Positions 1 through 6,357 of a stretch of DNA of 7,069 nt are shown in pieces. The position numbers and the translations under genes are program-made. This stretch comes from Roseobacter sp. GTDB lineage: Bacteria > Pseudomonadota > Alphaproteobacteria > Rhodobacterales > Rhodobacteraceae. The notes under the pieces were generated by a model. The model had not been told where the DNA came from and searched no databases. It was given only the letters and a program-made list of their open reading frames with translations. The stretch is from contig JAGXHB010000074.1 in the NCBI GenBank assembly GCA_024636425.1, forward strand, positions 1 to 7,069. The letters run 5' to 3'. Numbering within the stretch: position 1 is the first letter of the stretch; each line of letters begins with the position of its first letter.

Positions 1-867
1 CTTGTCGGAGAGAGCGGCGGCGGCAAATCAGTTGTCGGCTTCTCGATCCTTGGCCTGATCGAAAGCCCCGGAAAGATCGAAGGCGGACAGATCCTGCTGG
101 ATGGTGAGGATCTGGCGCAGGCAAGCGAAGAGCGGCTGCGCGAGATCCGTGGGCGCGATATCTCAATGGTGTTTCAAGACCCTATGACGTCGCTCAACCC
201 GCTGCACACGGTGGGTCGTCAGATGGACGAGATGCTGTGCCTGCATACCGAACTCGACGCAGCCGCACGCAAGAAGGCTTGTGTCGATATGCTTGAAAGC
301 GTCGGTATCAGCCGCGCAGCAGAGCGCTTGAACGCCTATCCCCACCAGTTTTCCGGCGGCATGCGCCAGCGTGTCGTCATCGCGATTGCGATGCTTGCAA
401 AGCCGCGTCTGATTATCGCGGACGAACCTACGACAGCGCTGGACGTCACGATCCAAAGCCAGATCCTGAAGCTGATGCGGGCGCAGATTGCAGAAAAAGG
501 CGCGTCAATGATCCTGATCACCCATGATCTGGCGGTCGTGTCGGAAATGGCAGATCACATCACAGTTTTATATTGTGGCAAGTTCGTAGAGCGGGGCCGG
601 ACGCGCGACCTTATCTCCAACCCGGCGCATCCCTATACCCGCGGGTTGATCGACAGTATCCCCGATCCGCTGAACCGTCACGCGCGGCTGCGACAAATTC
701 CCGGCTCGGTGCCTGATATCCGCAATCTGCCCAATGGGTGCAACTTTCGCGATCGTTGCCCGCGTGCGCAGGCGCTTTGTGCAGAAGAAGAGCCGGAATT
801 GCGCGCGCAGCATGCGACATTGTCTGCGGCGTGCCACTTTCCTCTGGCTCCGGGAGAAAGCGCATGA
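1..867 (+). CDS. Dpp/Opp-type ABC importer ATP-binding subunit (DppD-like), 5' partial
   Basis: This is one of the two nucleotide-binding subunits that power import through a peptide/nickel-family ABC transporter at the inner membrane. The window opens inside the gene, at the Walker A loop, so roughly the first 40 residues are missing; 288 residues are visible. In visible numbering: Walker A GESGGGKS at 3-10, Q-loop Gln59 in FQDPMTSLNP, signature SGGMRQR at 118-124, Walker B LIIADEP ending at 143, D-loop ALD at 146-148 and switch His175 in THD. All parts needed for ATP hydrolysis are present. The C-terminal oligopeptide-transporter extension has HPYTRGL at 210-216 and four cysteines (247, 253, 260, 278), a pattern linked in DppD-type proteins to an iron-sulfur cluster. 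The stop overlaps the next start as ATGA, typical of paired D and F subunits. The substrate cannot be read from an ATPase; peptides, opines, nickel or other small molecules are all possible. Confidence 0.95.
   Translation, partial: LVGESGGGKSVVGFSILGLIESPGKIEGGQILLDGEDLAQASEERLREIRGRDISMVFQDPMTSLNPLHTVGRQMDEMLCLHTELDAAARKKACVDMLESVGISRAAERLNAYPHQFSGGMRQRVVIAIAMLAKPRLIIADEPTTALDVTIQSQILKLMRAQIAEKGASMILITHDLAVVSEMADHITVLYCGKFVERGRTRDLISNPAHPYTRGLIDSIPDPLNRHARLRQIPGSVPDIRNLPNGCNFRDRCPRAQALCAEEEPELRAQHATLSAACHFPLAPGESA
852..856 (+). promoter_or_regulatory. Ribosome binding site deciding the start at 864
   Basis: A GGGAG core lies 7 bases before the ATG at 864. The reading frame is open further upstream, to an ATG at 738. 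That extension only retranslates the cysteine-rich end of the preceding ATPase in another frame and resembles no transporter sequence. The motif, the ATGA overlap and the usual family N-terminus (ILEVRDLQMHF) all favour 864. Confidence 0.6.
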
Positions 868-1898
868 GCGATGGCACACCCATTCTCGAAGTCCGGGATC
901 TGCAAATGCACTTTTCAATCGGGGGCGGCCTGCTCGACCGTCTCAAACTGAGCGCGAAAGGGATCAAAATTGACCGGCCTGTTGTCCACGCGGTCAACGG
1001 CGTCAGCTTCAAGATCGCCCGAGGCGAGATCATGGCGCTGGTCGGTGAAAGCGGCTGCGGCAAGTCTACGGTCGCCAAGACCATCGCGCGTATTCACAAG
1101 CCGACGCAGGGCGAAGTTCTGGTCGATGGAGAGGACATCGCGACCCACGGTTTTGCCCAGATGCTGCCCGTGCGCGCCAAGATGCAGATGATCTTTCAAG
1201 ACCCTTACGCGTCGCTTAACCCGCGACAACGGGTGCGCGACATCGTGGCAGAGCCGCTGTTGGAGCAGACGAAGATCGCGGCTGACCGCAAAGGCGTGGC
1301 GGCAAAGACCGAGGCGCTTTTGGCGAAGGTTGGATTGAATGCGGAGCATGCAGGCCGGTATCCGCATCAGTTTTCCGGCGGCCAGCGGCAGCGTATCGGC
1401 ATTGCTCGCGCGCTTTCAGTGACGCCCGGACTTATCATTGCGGATGAACCGGTGTCCGCGCTGGACGTTTCCATTCAGGCTCAGATCCTCAACCTGATGA
1501 TGGATCTGAGGGATGAATTCGGCCTGTCCTATCTCTTTATCAGCCACGATCTGTCGGTGGTGAACCACATCGCGGACAGGGTAGGGGTCATGTACCTTGG
1601 TTTCATGGTCGAAAACGCCCCCCGCGATGTGCTTTTTGCCAAACCGCGCCATCCCTACACCCGCGCGCTGCTTTCTGCCGCCCCGAGTATCAAGGAAAAG
1701 CGCGATGTGGACGAGATTACGCTCAGCGGCGAAGTGCCGTCTGCCTTGCATCTGCCTTCGGGATGTTGTTTCCGGACGCGCTGCCCCTTTGCTTGGGACC
1801 GCTGCGCGCAAGAACGTCCGACGTTGAAGGATGTGGGCGATGACCAGACTGTGGCCTGCCATTTGGTCGATGAACCGGAAAGGGACAAAAAACCATGA
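864..1898 (+). CDS. Dpp/Opp-type ABC importer ATP-binding subunit (DppF-like)
   Basis: This complete 344-residue protein is the second ATPase of the importer and would pair with the preceding subunit on the cytoplasmic face of the permeases. Motifs in order: Walker A GESGCGKS at 61-68, Q-loop Gln112 in FQDPYASLNP, signature SGGQRQR at 171-177, Walker B LIIADEP at 190-196 with catalytic Glu195, D-loop SALD at 198-201, switch His228 in SHD and HPYTRAL from 263. The stretch of about 25 residues between the first beta strand and AVNGVSF, before Walker A, is usual for F-type subunits. The C-terminal extension carries cysteines at 301, 307, 314 and 332 (with an extra Cys302). Their spacing matches that of the upstream ATPase exactly. 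The start at 864 is supported by a ribosome binding site and an ATGA overlap. The gene ends in another ATGA overlap with the solute-binding protein gene, so all three are probably translated together. Confidence 0.96.
   Translation: MSDGTPILEVRDLQMHFSIGGGLLDRLKLSAKGIKIDRPVVHAVNGVSFKIARGEIMALVGESGCGKSTVAKTIARIHKPTQGEVLVDGEDIATHGFAQMLPVRAKMQMIFQDPYASLNPRQRVRDIVAEPLLEQTKIAADRKGVAAKTEALLAKVGLNAEHAGRYPHQFSGGQRQRIGIARALSVTPGLIIADEPVSALDVSIQAQILNLMMDLRDEFGLSYLFISHDLSVVNHIADRVGVMYLGFMVENAPRDVLFAKPRHPYTRALLSAAPSIKEKRDVDEITLSGEVPSALHLPSGCCFRTRCPFAWDRCAQERPTLKDVGDDQTVACHLVDEPERDKKP
1880..1885 (+). promoter_or_regulatory. Ribosome binding site fixing the start of the solute-binding protein
   Basis: The purine-rich AAGGGA lies 9 bases before the ATG at 1895. 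A stop codon in the same frame (TGA at 1871-1873) leaves only seven codons upstream, none of them ATG, GTG or TTG. The ATG at 1895 is therefore the first possible start, and no N-terminal signal peptide can be encoded ahead of it. Confidence 0.6.
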
Positions 1899-3334
1899 TC
1901 ATTGCGCAACCCAGACTTGGCCTGCACGATCCCCATGACTGCACGGATGCGACTGACGAACTCACGATCCTGCATGCCGTCTACGACACGCTTGTCCGCC
2001 GCGTCGGACAGGATTTCGTGCCTCATCTCGCGCAGCGGTGGGATGTCTCGGACGACGCGCGTCAATGGACGTTCCATTTGCAGTCCGGCGTCACGTTTCA
2101 CGACGGAACGCCGTGCGATGCAGACGCGGTCTCCGCGTGCCTTGCCCGGATGGCCCGCGAGGACAAAGGCTATACGCTCGGGGCACCCGCCGTTTGGCGG
2201 CAGTTTTTGGGCGGGGCGCAGATCGACGTCCTCGATAATCTGACCGTAAGGGTGACACTTGCAGCCCCGATGGCGGATCTGCTTGACGTTCTGGAGCAGG
2301 GATTCATCGTGGCACCGTCGGCTTTTCCGGCGTTGGATGCCAAGGATTATAGCGTGCAGATCGGGTCGGGCCCGTACCGTCTGACCGGGGTGACGCAGAC
2401 GCGCATCACCGCAGAACGGACAGCGGATCACTTTGCCGGCGCACCTGAAAACGCCAATGTGACCTGGCAGTTGGAAACCGACCCGCAAAAGCGCTTGGAA
2501 CTGCTCGAACAGGGGAAGGTGCAGGTGGCGATCGGCCTTGATTTCGAGGCATCGCAGCGTTTGGGAAAGATGCGGCACGAATTTCTGTCGCCCGTGGCGA
2601 TCATCTTTCTGTTGAACGCGGCACGCGGACCTTTGGCTGACCCCCGCGTGCGCCTCGCGCTCAGCCTTGCTGTCGACCGGGACGCTTTGATCGCGACGGT
2701 CATGCAGGGTGCGGCGCGTCCGCTGCGCGGTTTTGTCAGCCCGAACCACTTTGGTGCAGGGCAAGGTGATGGTGCCATGATGGACGGCGCCCGCGCCAGC
2801 GCTCTTCTGGCCGAGGCCGGATATCCCGACGGCCTGACGTTGCAGGTCGACTGTCCCACGCGCCTTCCCGACGAGGCGGAGCGCCTGACCGCCGCCCTAG
2901 CAGAGCAACTGGCGCAGGTCGGTATTGCCCTTGAGGTGTTCGTCCACCCCGAGCGGGAGGAGTATGCCCATATGGTCCGGCGCAAGGAGATCCGTGATCT
3001 TTGTGTCTTTGATTCCAGCCCGATGAGCACATACCGCGTGCTTTTCGAAAAGATCGACTCCCGCGTGGCTGGCTCATGGTGGCAGGGCTACGCCAACCCG
3101 AAAGTCGAAGCGCTGATCGACACCGGACGTGTGACGACCGACCGCGACGCACGGGCAGAGATCTGGCGCGAGGCCTATGCGGTTCTGCAAGAAGATCCGG
3201 CTTGGCTGACGCTTTATAATCCCTTGCGGGTCATCGGTCTGGCGGGCACGCACTCCGGGTTTGAAATGCCCGCTGACGGGGTGATCGACGTCGCGCGCCT
3301 ACCCAGGTTGAACGGTGGCGATCATGCAGGCTGA
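1895..3334 (+). CDS. Family 5 (SBP_bac_5) solute-binding protein without signal peptide
   Basis: This 479-residue protein has the fold of DppA/OppA/NikA-type binding proteins, which normally capture a ligand in the periplasm and deliver it to the importer. Family landmarks: an opening strand with LHDPHDCTDATDE at 10-22, AVYDTLVRR at 28-36, LAQRWDVSDDARQWTFHLQ at 45-63 followed by GVTFHDGTP, GSGPYRLTG at 157-165, and the lobe-two block DPRVRLALSLAVDRDALI at 249-266. Its length matches a mature family member. It begins directly at the mature domain: there is no basic-hydrophobic leader or lipobox, and an in-frame stop at 1871-1873 excludes a longer start. As encoded it should stay in the cytoplasm unless exported by an unusual route. 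It has four cysteines (16, 74, 320, 370). It overlaps the upstream ATPase gene by ATGA and the next gene by 11 bases. The family call is firm. Its role is open: it could be a cytoplasmic ligand-binding or sensing protein, or a binding protein that has lost its leader. Confidence 0.9.
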   Translation: MIIAQPRLGLHDPHDCTDATDELTILHAVYDTLVRRVGQDFVPHLAQRWDVSDDARQWTFHLQSGVTFHDGTPCDADAVSACLARMAREDKGYTLGAPAVWRQFLGGAQIDVLDNLTVRVTLAAPMADLLDVLEQGFIVAPSAFPALDAKDYSVQIGSGPYRLTGVTQTRITAERTADHFAGAPENANVTWQLETDPQKRLELLEQGKVQVAIGLDFEASQRLGKMRHEFLSPVAIIFLLNAARGPLADPRVRLALSLAVDRDALIATVMQGAARPLRGFVSPNHFGAGQGDGAMMDGARASALLAEAGYPDGLTLQVDCPTRLPDEAERLTAALAEQLAQVGIALEVFVHPEREEYAHMVRRKEIRDLCVFDSSPMSTYRVLFEKIDSRVAGSWWQGYANPKVEALIDTGRVTTDRDARAEIWREAYAVLQEDPAWLTLYNPLRVIGLAGTHSGFEMPADGVIDVARLPRLNGGDHAG

Positions 3335-4769
3335 TACAGTTTTAACCGGCGGCACAGTCGTCACGATGGACCCTGACCGCCGCGTGATCGACGCAGGCGC
3401 AGTGGCCGTCGCCGGTGGAAAGATCGTCGCGATCGGCACTGCGTATGATCTTGATGCGCAGGTTCAGGCCACAGAAGTCATTGATTGTGAGGGCCAGATC
3501 GTCATTCCGGGTCTCATCGACGTCCATGCCCACGCGGGGCATGGGTTGATCAAATCAATGGGGATGCACGGCGGCGATCGTTGGGAGGACATCTGCGGCG
3601 AGGTATACACCCAGGCCTCTCCGCCCGAATTCTGGTATGCCGAGGCGCGGCTGGCCGCGCTGGAGCGGTTGCGCTTTGGGGTGACCACGGGCGTATCGCT
3701 GTTGGGCGGCGGTGATACGATCATGCGGACGGACAATCCATCCTACGCCGCTGCGCATTGTCGCGGCGTTGTCGACGTCGGGACGCGCAGCATGGTGGCC
3801 GTTGGCCCCACGCGCGCGCCCCATCCCCGCACCTATGCCGATTGGACATCTGGCGAACGGAGCCGTTACGACGTCGGGTTTGACCAACAGATGCAGACGT
3901 GCCGCACGGTCGCCGATGCTTGGCACGACACCCACGCGGGGCGGATCCAGATCGCGATGCTTTACCCCGTTCTACGGGACGAGCACGAGCGGGACATGGC
4001 ACCGGCAGACTACGCCGCGGCGTGTCAGCAAGCCCAACTGGTCCGCGACTTCGCACGTGACCGCGGCCTGATTTTCACGCAGGACGGACATTGGCGCGGA
4101 TCTGTCCGTCGGGCAGATAAGCTTGGCCTGCTGGGGCCGCAAACGCTGTTGTCGCATTGCATTGATCTGCACGAAGATGAAATTGCGCTGGTCGCCACCA
4201 GCGATACGAAGATCGCGCATAACCCGTCGGCAAATGCTTCGATCATGGGCCGCTGCCCTGCAATCGAACTGATGGATGCAGGGGCGACTGTGGCCTTGGG
4301 GTCGGATGCAACGGCGCCGGACCGGTCCGGCGATATGTTCCGGCACATGCAGCAAGCGATGCATTATCACCGTACGCATTTTCGCGATGCGTCGGTGCTG
4401 CCTATCGGCAAAGCGCTGGAAATGTGTACGATTGCCGGGGCACGCGCTCTGGGGCTGGAGGATCGGATCGGTTCCGTCGAAGTGGGCAAGCTGGCTGATC
4501 TGACGGTCGTTGATCTGCGACGCGCTCATCTCTATCCGCCCAACATGCCCGTTCATCGGCTGGTGTGTTTCGCGAACGGAAATGATGTCGATACGGTGAT
4601 GGTGGGCGGAGAGATCGTTTTGCGCAAGGGCCGCGCGACGCGGGTGCAAGAGGCTGAGATTCTGGACGATGCCAGCGCACAGGCCGCGCAGATGATCGCG
4701 CGGATCGGCGGGCAGGGCGATCTGGAACTGCCATTGGATTTCTGGGGATTGGAAGGAACGAAGACATGA
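3324..4769 (+). CDS. Amidohydrolase-superfamily metal-dependent hydrolase (TrzA/AtzA/SsnA-like)
   Basis: This 481-residue cytoplasmic enzyme is predicted to be a metal-dependent barrel hydrolase related to chlorohydrolases, guanine deaminase-like SsnA and MTA/SAH deaminases. The N-terminal beta-sandwich segment GGTVVTMDP leads to PGLIDVHAHAGH, whose HxH (His68, His70) would bind metal. Further probable ligands are His256 in QDGHWRGS, His278 in LSHCIDL and Asp328 in LGSDATAP. AHNPSANASI (from 298) and the C-terminal GSVEVGKLADLTVVD (from 383) are also typical. In the deaminase and chlorohydrolase branches the third histidine begins HxxE, with Glu in catalysis; here that position is Gly259, so the reaction may differ. 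The ATG at 3324 was chosen because MQADTVLTGG fits the family start. A GTG at 3315 is possible and would add three residues. No strong ribosome binding site precedes either, which suggests coupling to the upstream gene. The substrate is unknown; a C-N bond in a ring or amide is the best guess. Confidence 0.88.
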   Translation: MQADTVLTGGTVVTMDPDRRVIDAGAVAVAGGKIVAIGTAYDLDAQVQATEVIDCEGQIVIPGLIDVHAHAGHGLIKSMGMHGGDRWEDICGEVYTQASPPEFWYAEARLAALERLRFGVTTGVSLLGGGDTIMRTDNPSYAAAHCRGVVDVGTRSMVAVGPTRAPHPRTYADWTSGERSRYDVGFDQQMQTCRTVADAWHDTHAGRIQIAMLYPVLRDEHERDMAPADYAAACQQAQLVRDFARDRGLIFTQDGHWRGSVRRADKLGLLGPQTLLSHCIDLHEDEIALVATSDTKIAHNPSANASIMGRCPAIELMDAGATVALGSDATAPDRSGDMFRHMQQAMHYHRTHFRDASVLPIGKALEMCTIAGARALGLEDRIGSVEVGKLADLTVVDLRRAHLYPPNMPVHRLVCFANGNDVDTVMVGGEIVLRKGRATRVQEAEILDDASAQAAQMIARIGGQGDLELPLDFWGLEGTKT

Positions 4770-5437
4770 CGATTTATGTGGTGAACCCCAACAGCAGCCA
4801 GCACGTTACGGATGGTATCGACCGTGCGGTTGAGCCGATGCGCGCAGCGAGCCCCGTTGCCATCAGCGCCCATACCTTGCTTGAGGGTCCGCCGGGGATC
4901 GAAAGCCAGGCGCATGTCGATGGGGTCGTCCAGCCGCTGCTGGCGCATTGCGCAGCGCTGGAGGAAAGTGCCAGCGCGTTTGTCATTGCCTGTTATTCCG
5001 ACCCCGGCCTTGCCGCCTTGCGCGAACAATCCGCCCGACCTGTTCTTGGGATCGCTGAAGCGTCAATTCTGACGGCTATGACGATGGGGCAGCGTTTCGG
5101 GATCATCTCGATCCTCTCAAAAAGCATTCCGCGCCACATGCGCTATGTGGGTGCGATGGGGGTGATGGACCGCTTGGCTGCCGATATGCCGCTTGAATTG
5201 GGCGTTCTCGAACTGGCGGATGAGACACGAACGTTCGAGCGTCTCAAAGATGTCGGGACACGTCTGCGCGACACTGCGATGGCGGATGTCCTGATTTTGG
5301 GGTGCGCCGGCATTACCGCGTTTCGCACCGATCTGGAAACCTACCTTGGTGTGCCCGTGGTCGAACCCTGTCAGGCGGCTGTCGCCATGGCAATCGGCCG
5401 CGTAGCGTTGCAAAAGACACGATTGGACAAAGCATGA
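4766..5437 (+). CDS. Asp/Glu/hydantoin racemase family protein (HyuE-like)
   Basis: The 223-residue product belongs to the cofactor-independent Asp/Glu racemase superfamily, closest by motif to hydantoin racemases. These enzymes use two cysteines as opposing acid/base residues to remove and return a proton at a carbon stereocentre. Both are visible: Cys76 in IACYSDPGL and Cys180 in ILGCAGIT, positions almost the same as in characterised hydantoin racemases. The N-terminal NPNSS at 7-11 is also a family feature. The length is near the usual 220-250 residues and there is no signal peptide. It starts in an ATGA overlap with the amidohydrolase gene, with AAGGA at 4753-4757 as a good ribosome binding site. 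The pairing suggests the racemase inverts either the amidohydrolase substrate or its product. Other members of this superfamily are maleate isomerase, arylmalonate decarboxylase and ectoine-pathway EutA, so hydantoin itself is not proven as the substrate. Confidence 0.9.
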   Translation: MTIYVVNPNSSQHVTDGIDRAVEPMRAASPVAISAHTLLEGPPGIESQAHVDGVVQPLLAHCAALEESASAFVIACYSDPGLAALREQSARPVLGIAEASILTAMTMGQRFGIISILSKSIPRHMRYVGAMGVMDRLAADMPLELGVLELADETRTFERLKDVGTRLRDTAMADVLILGCAGITAFRTDLETYLGVPVVEPCQAAVAMAIGRVALQKTRLDKA

Positions 5438-6357
5438 CCCAACTGACAACCGACGCCCGCGGCGTCTTCGTGATCGCGGTCACACCGTTTCATCCCGATG
5501 GCCGGATCGATATGGAAAGTTGCGACCGGATGGTCGATTTCTATCTCGACGCCGGTGCGACAGGCTTGACCGTTCTTGGCATGATGGGCGAGGCCCCCAA
5601 GCTGACGGTCGAGGAATCGCGCGATGTTGTGGCCCGTATTCTCGAACGCGTGGCAGGGCGGGTGCCGGTCGTTGTCGGTGTCTCCGCACCCGGTTTTGCG
5701 CAGATTGATGCGCTGACGTCCATGGTCATGGATCTGGGCGCGGCGGGGGTGATGGTGGCTCCGCCTGGCAGTCTGCGGACCGATGATCAGATTGTAAGCT
5801 ACTATACCCAAGTTGCGGAATTGATCGGTGACGTGCCGTTCGTCTTGCAGGATTTCCCGCTCGCCACCGGGGTGCAGATGTCATCGGGTGTGATTGCCCG
5901 GATCGTCAACGCCCTGCCGACCTGTGTGTGTCTGAAACATGAGGACTGGCCGGGCTTGGAAAAGATCAGCTATCTGCGCCGCGATGGGGTGCTGAACAAG
6001 CGGATCTCGATCCTGTGTGGAAATGGCGGTCTGTTCCTCCCGGAGGAGATGATGCGTGGCGCTGATGGTGCGATGACCGGCTTTGCCTACCCCGAGATGA
6101 TGGTGACGGTCGTGGACCACCATGCCCGCGGCGAGACAGAACGCGCGCGCGATCTCTTTGACGCCTATCTTCCCTTGGCGCGGTTCGAGCAGCAGCCCGG
6201 CATGGGGCTTGCGATCCGGAAATACACGCTCGCCAAACGGGGCATCATTGCGCATGACGCTTTGCGTAAACCGGGTGCCGCTCTCTCCGAAGCGAGCCGC
6301 CGCGAGGTCGATGAACTGATCACCCGACAAGAAAAAAGACTGAAGGAATTGAACTGA
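5434..6357 (+). CDS. DapA-like Schiff-base aldolase/lyase of atypical active site
   Basis: This 307-residue barrel protein belongs to the dihydrodipicolinate synthase/N-acetylneuraminate lyase family. Members form a Schiff base between a lysine and a 2-oxo acid to make or break C-C bonds or to dehydrate or deaminate sugar and amino acids. The opening GVFVIAVTPFHPDGRID at 10-26 and the Schiff-base lysine Lys168 in CLKHEDWPG support the family. Several classic residues are replaced. The GTTGE loop reads GMMGE (49-53), the catalytic Tyr of the LYNVP strand is Gln139 in VLQDFP, the PYY segment reads APPG, and the carboxylate-binding Arg position after the strand is Ala144. Lysine biosynthesis is therefore unlikely. 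A distinctive block, GNGGLFLPEEMMRGADGAM at 196-214, marks the subfamily. The frame is open back to 5302, but the ATG at 5434 (ATGA overlap) gives the family start. A catabolic lyase, hydratase or deaminase is likely; the substrate is unknown. Confidence 0.9.
   Translation: MTQLTTDARGVFVIAVTPFHPDGRIDMESCDRMVDFYLDAGATGLTVLGMMGEAPKLTVEESRDVVARILERVAGRVPVVVGVSAPGFAQIDALTSMVMDLGAAGVMVAPPGSLRTDDQIVSYYTQVAELIGDVPFVLQDFPLATGVQMSSGVIARIVNALPTCVCLKHEDWPGLEKISYLRRDGVLNKRISILCGNGGLFLPEEMMRGADGAMTGFAYPEMMVTVVDHHARGETERARDLFDAYLPLARFEQQPGMGLAIRKYTLAKRGIIAHDALRKPGAALSEASRREVDELITRQEKRLKELN

Noticed and set aside
738..863. Upstream extension of the second ATPase to an ATG at 738
   Set aside because: It retranslates the C-terminus of the first ATPase in another frame. 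The ATG at 864 has a ribosome binding site and gives the normal family N-terminus.
1655..2764. Long open frame of 369 codons on the minus strand
   Set aside because: It lies opposite the second ATPase and the solute-binding protein, which have clear family motifs. The antisense product is rich in Arg, His and Gln with no recognisable domain, as expected for a shadow frame in high-GC DNA.
3315..3323. GTG start for the amidohydrolase
   Set aside because: It remains possible and would add only three residues (MAI). The ATG at 3324 is preferred on codon type and fit to the family start, but neither has a strong ribosome binding site.
5302..5433. Upstream extension of the DapA-like protein to 5302
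   Set aside because: The added 44 residues overlap the racemase C-terminus and resemble no DapA family sequence. The ATGA start at 5434 fits the family start.
5434..6357. Assignment as DHDPS of lysine biosynthesis (dapA)
   Set aside because: The Thr-Thr, Tyr and Arg residues used by DHDPS are replaced, and the neighbours are transport and hydrolase genes.
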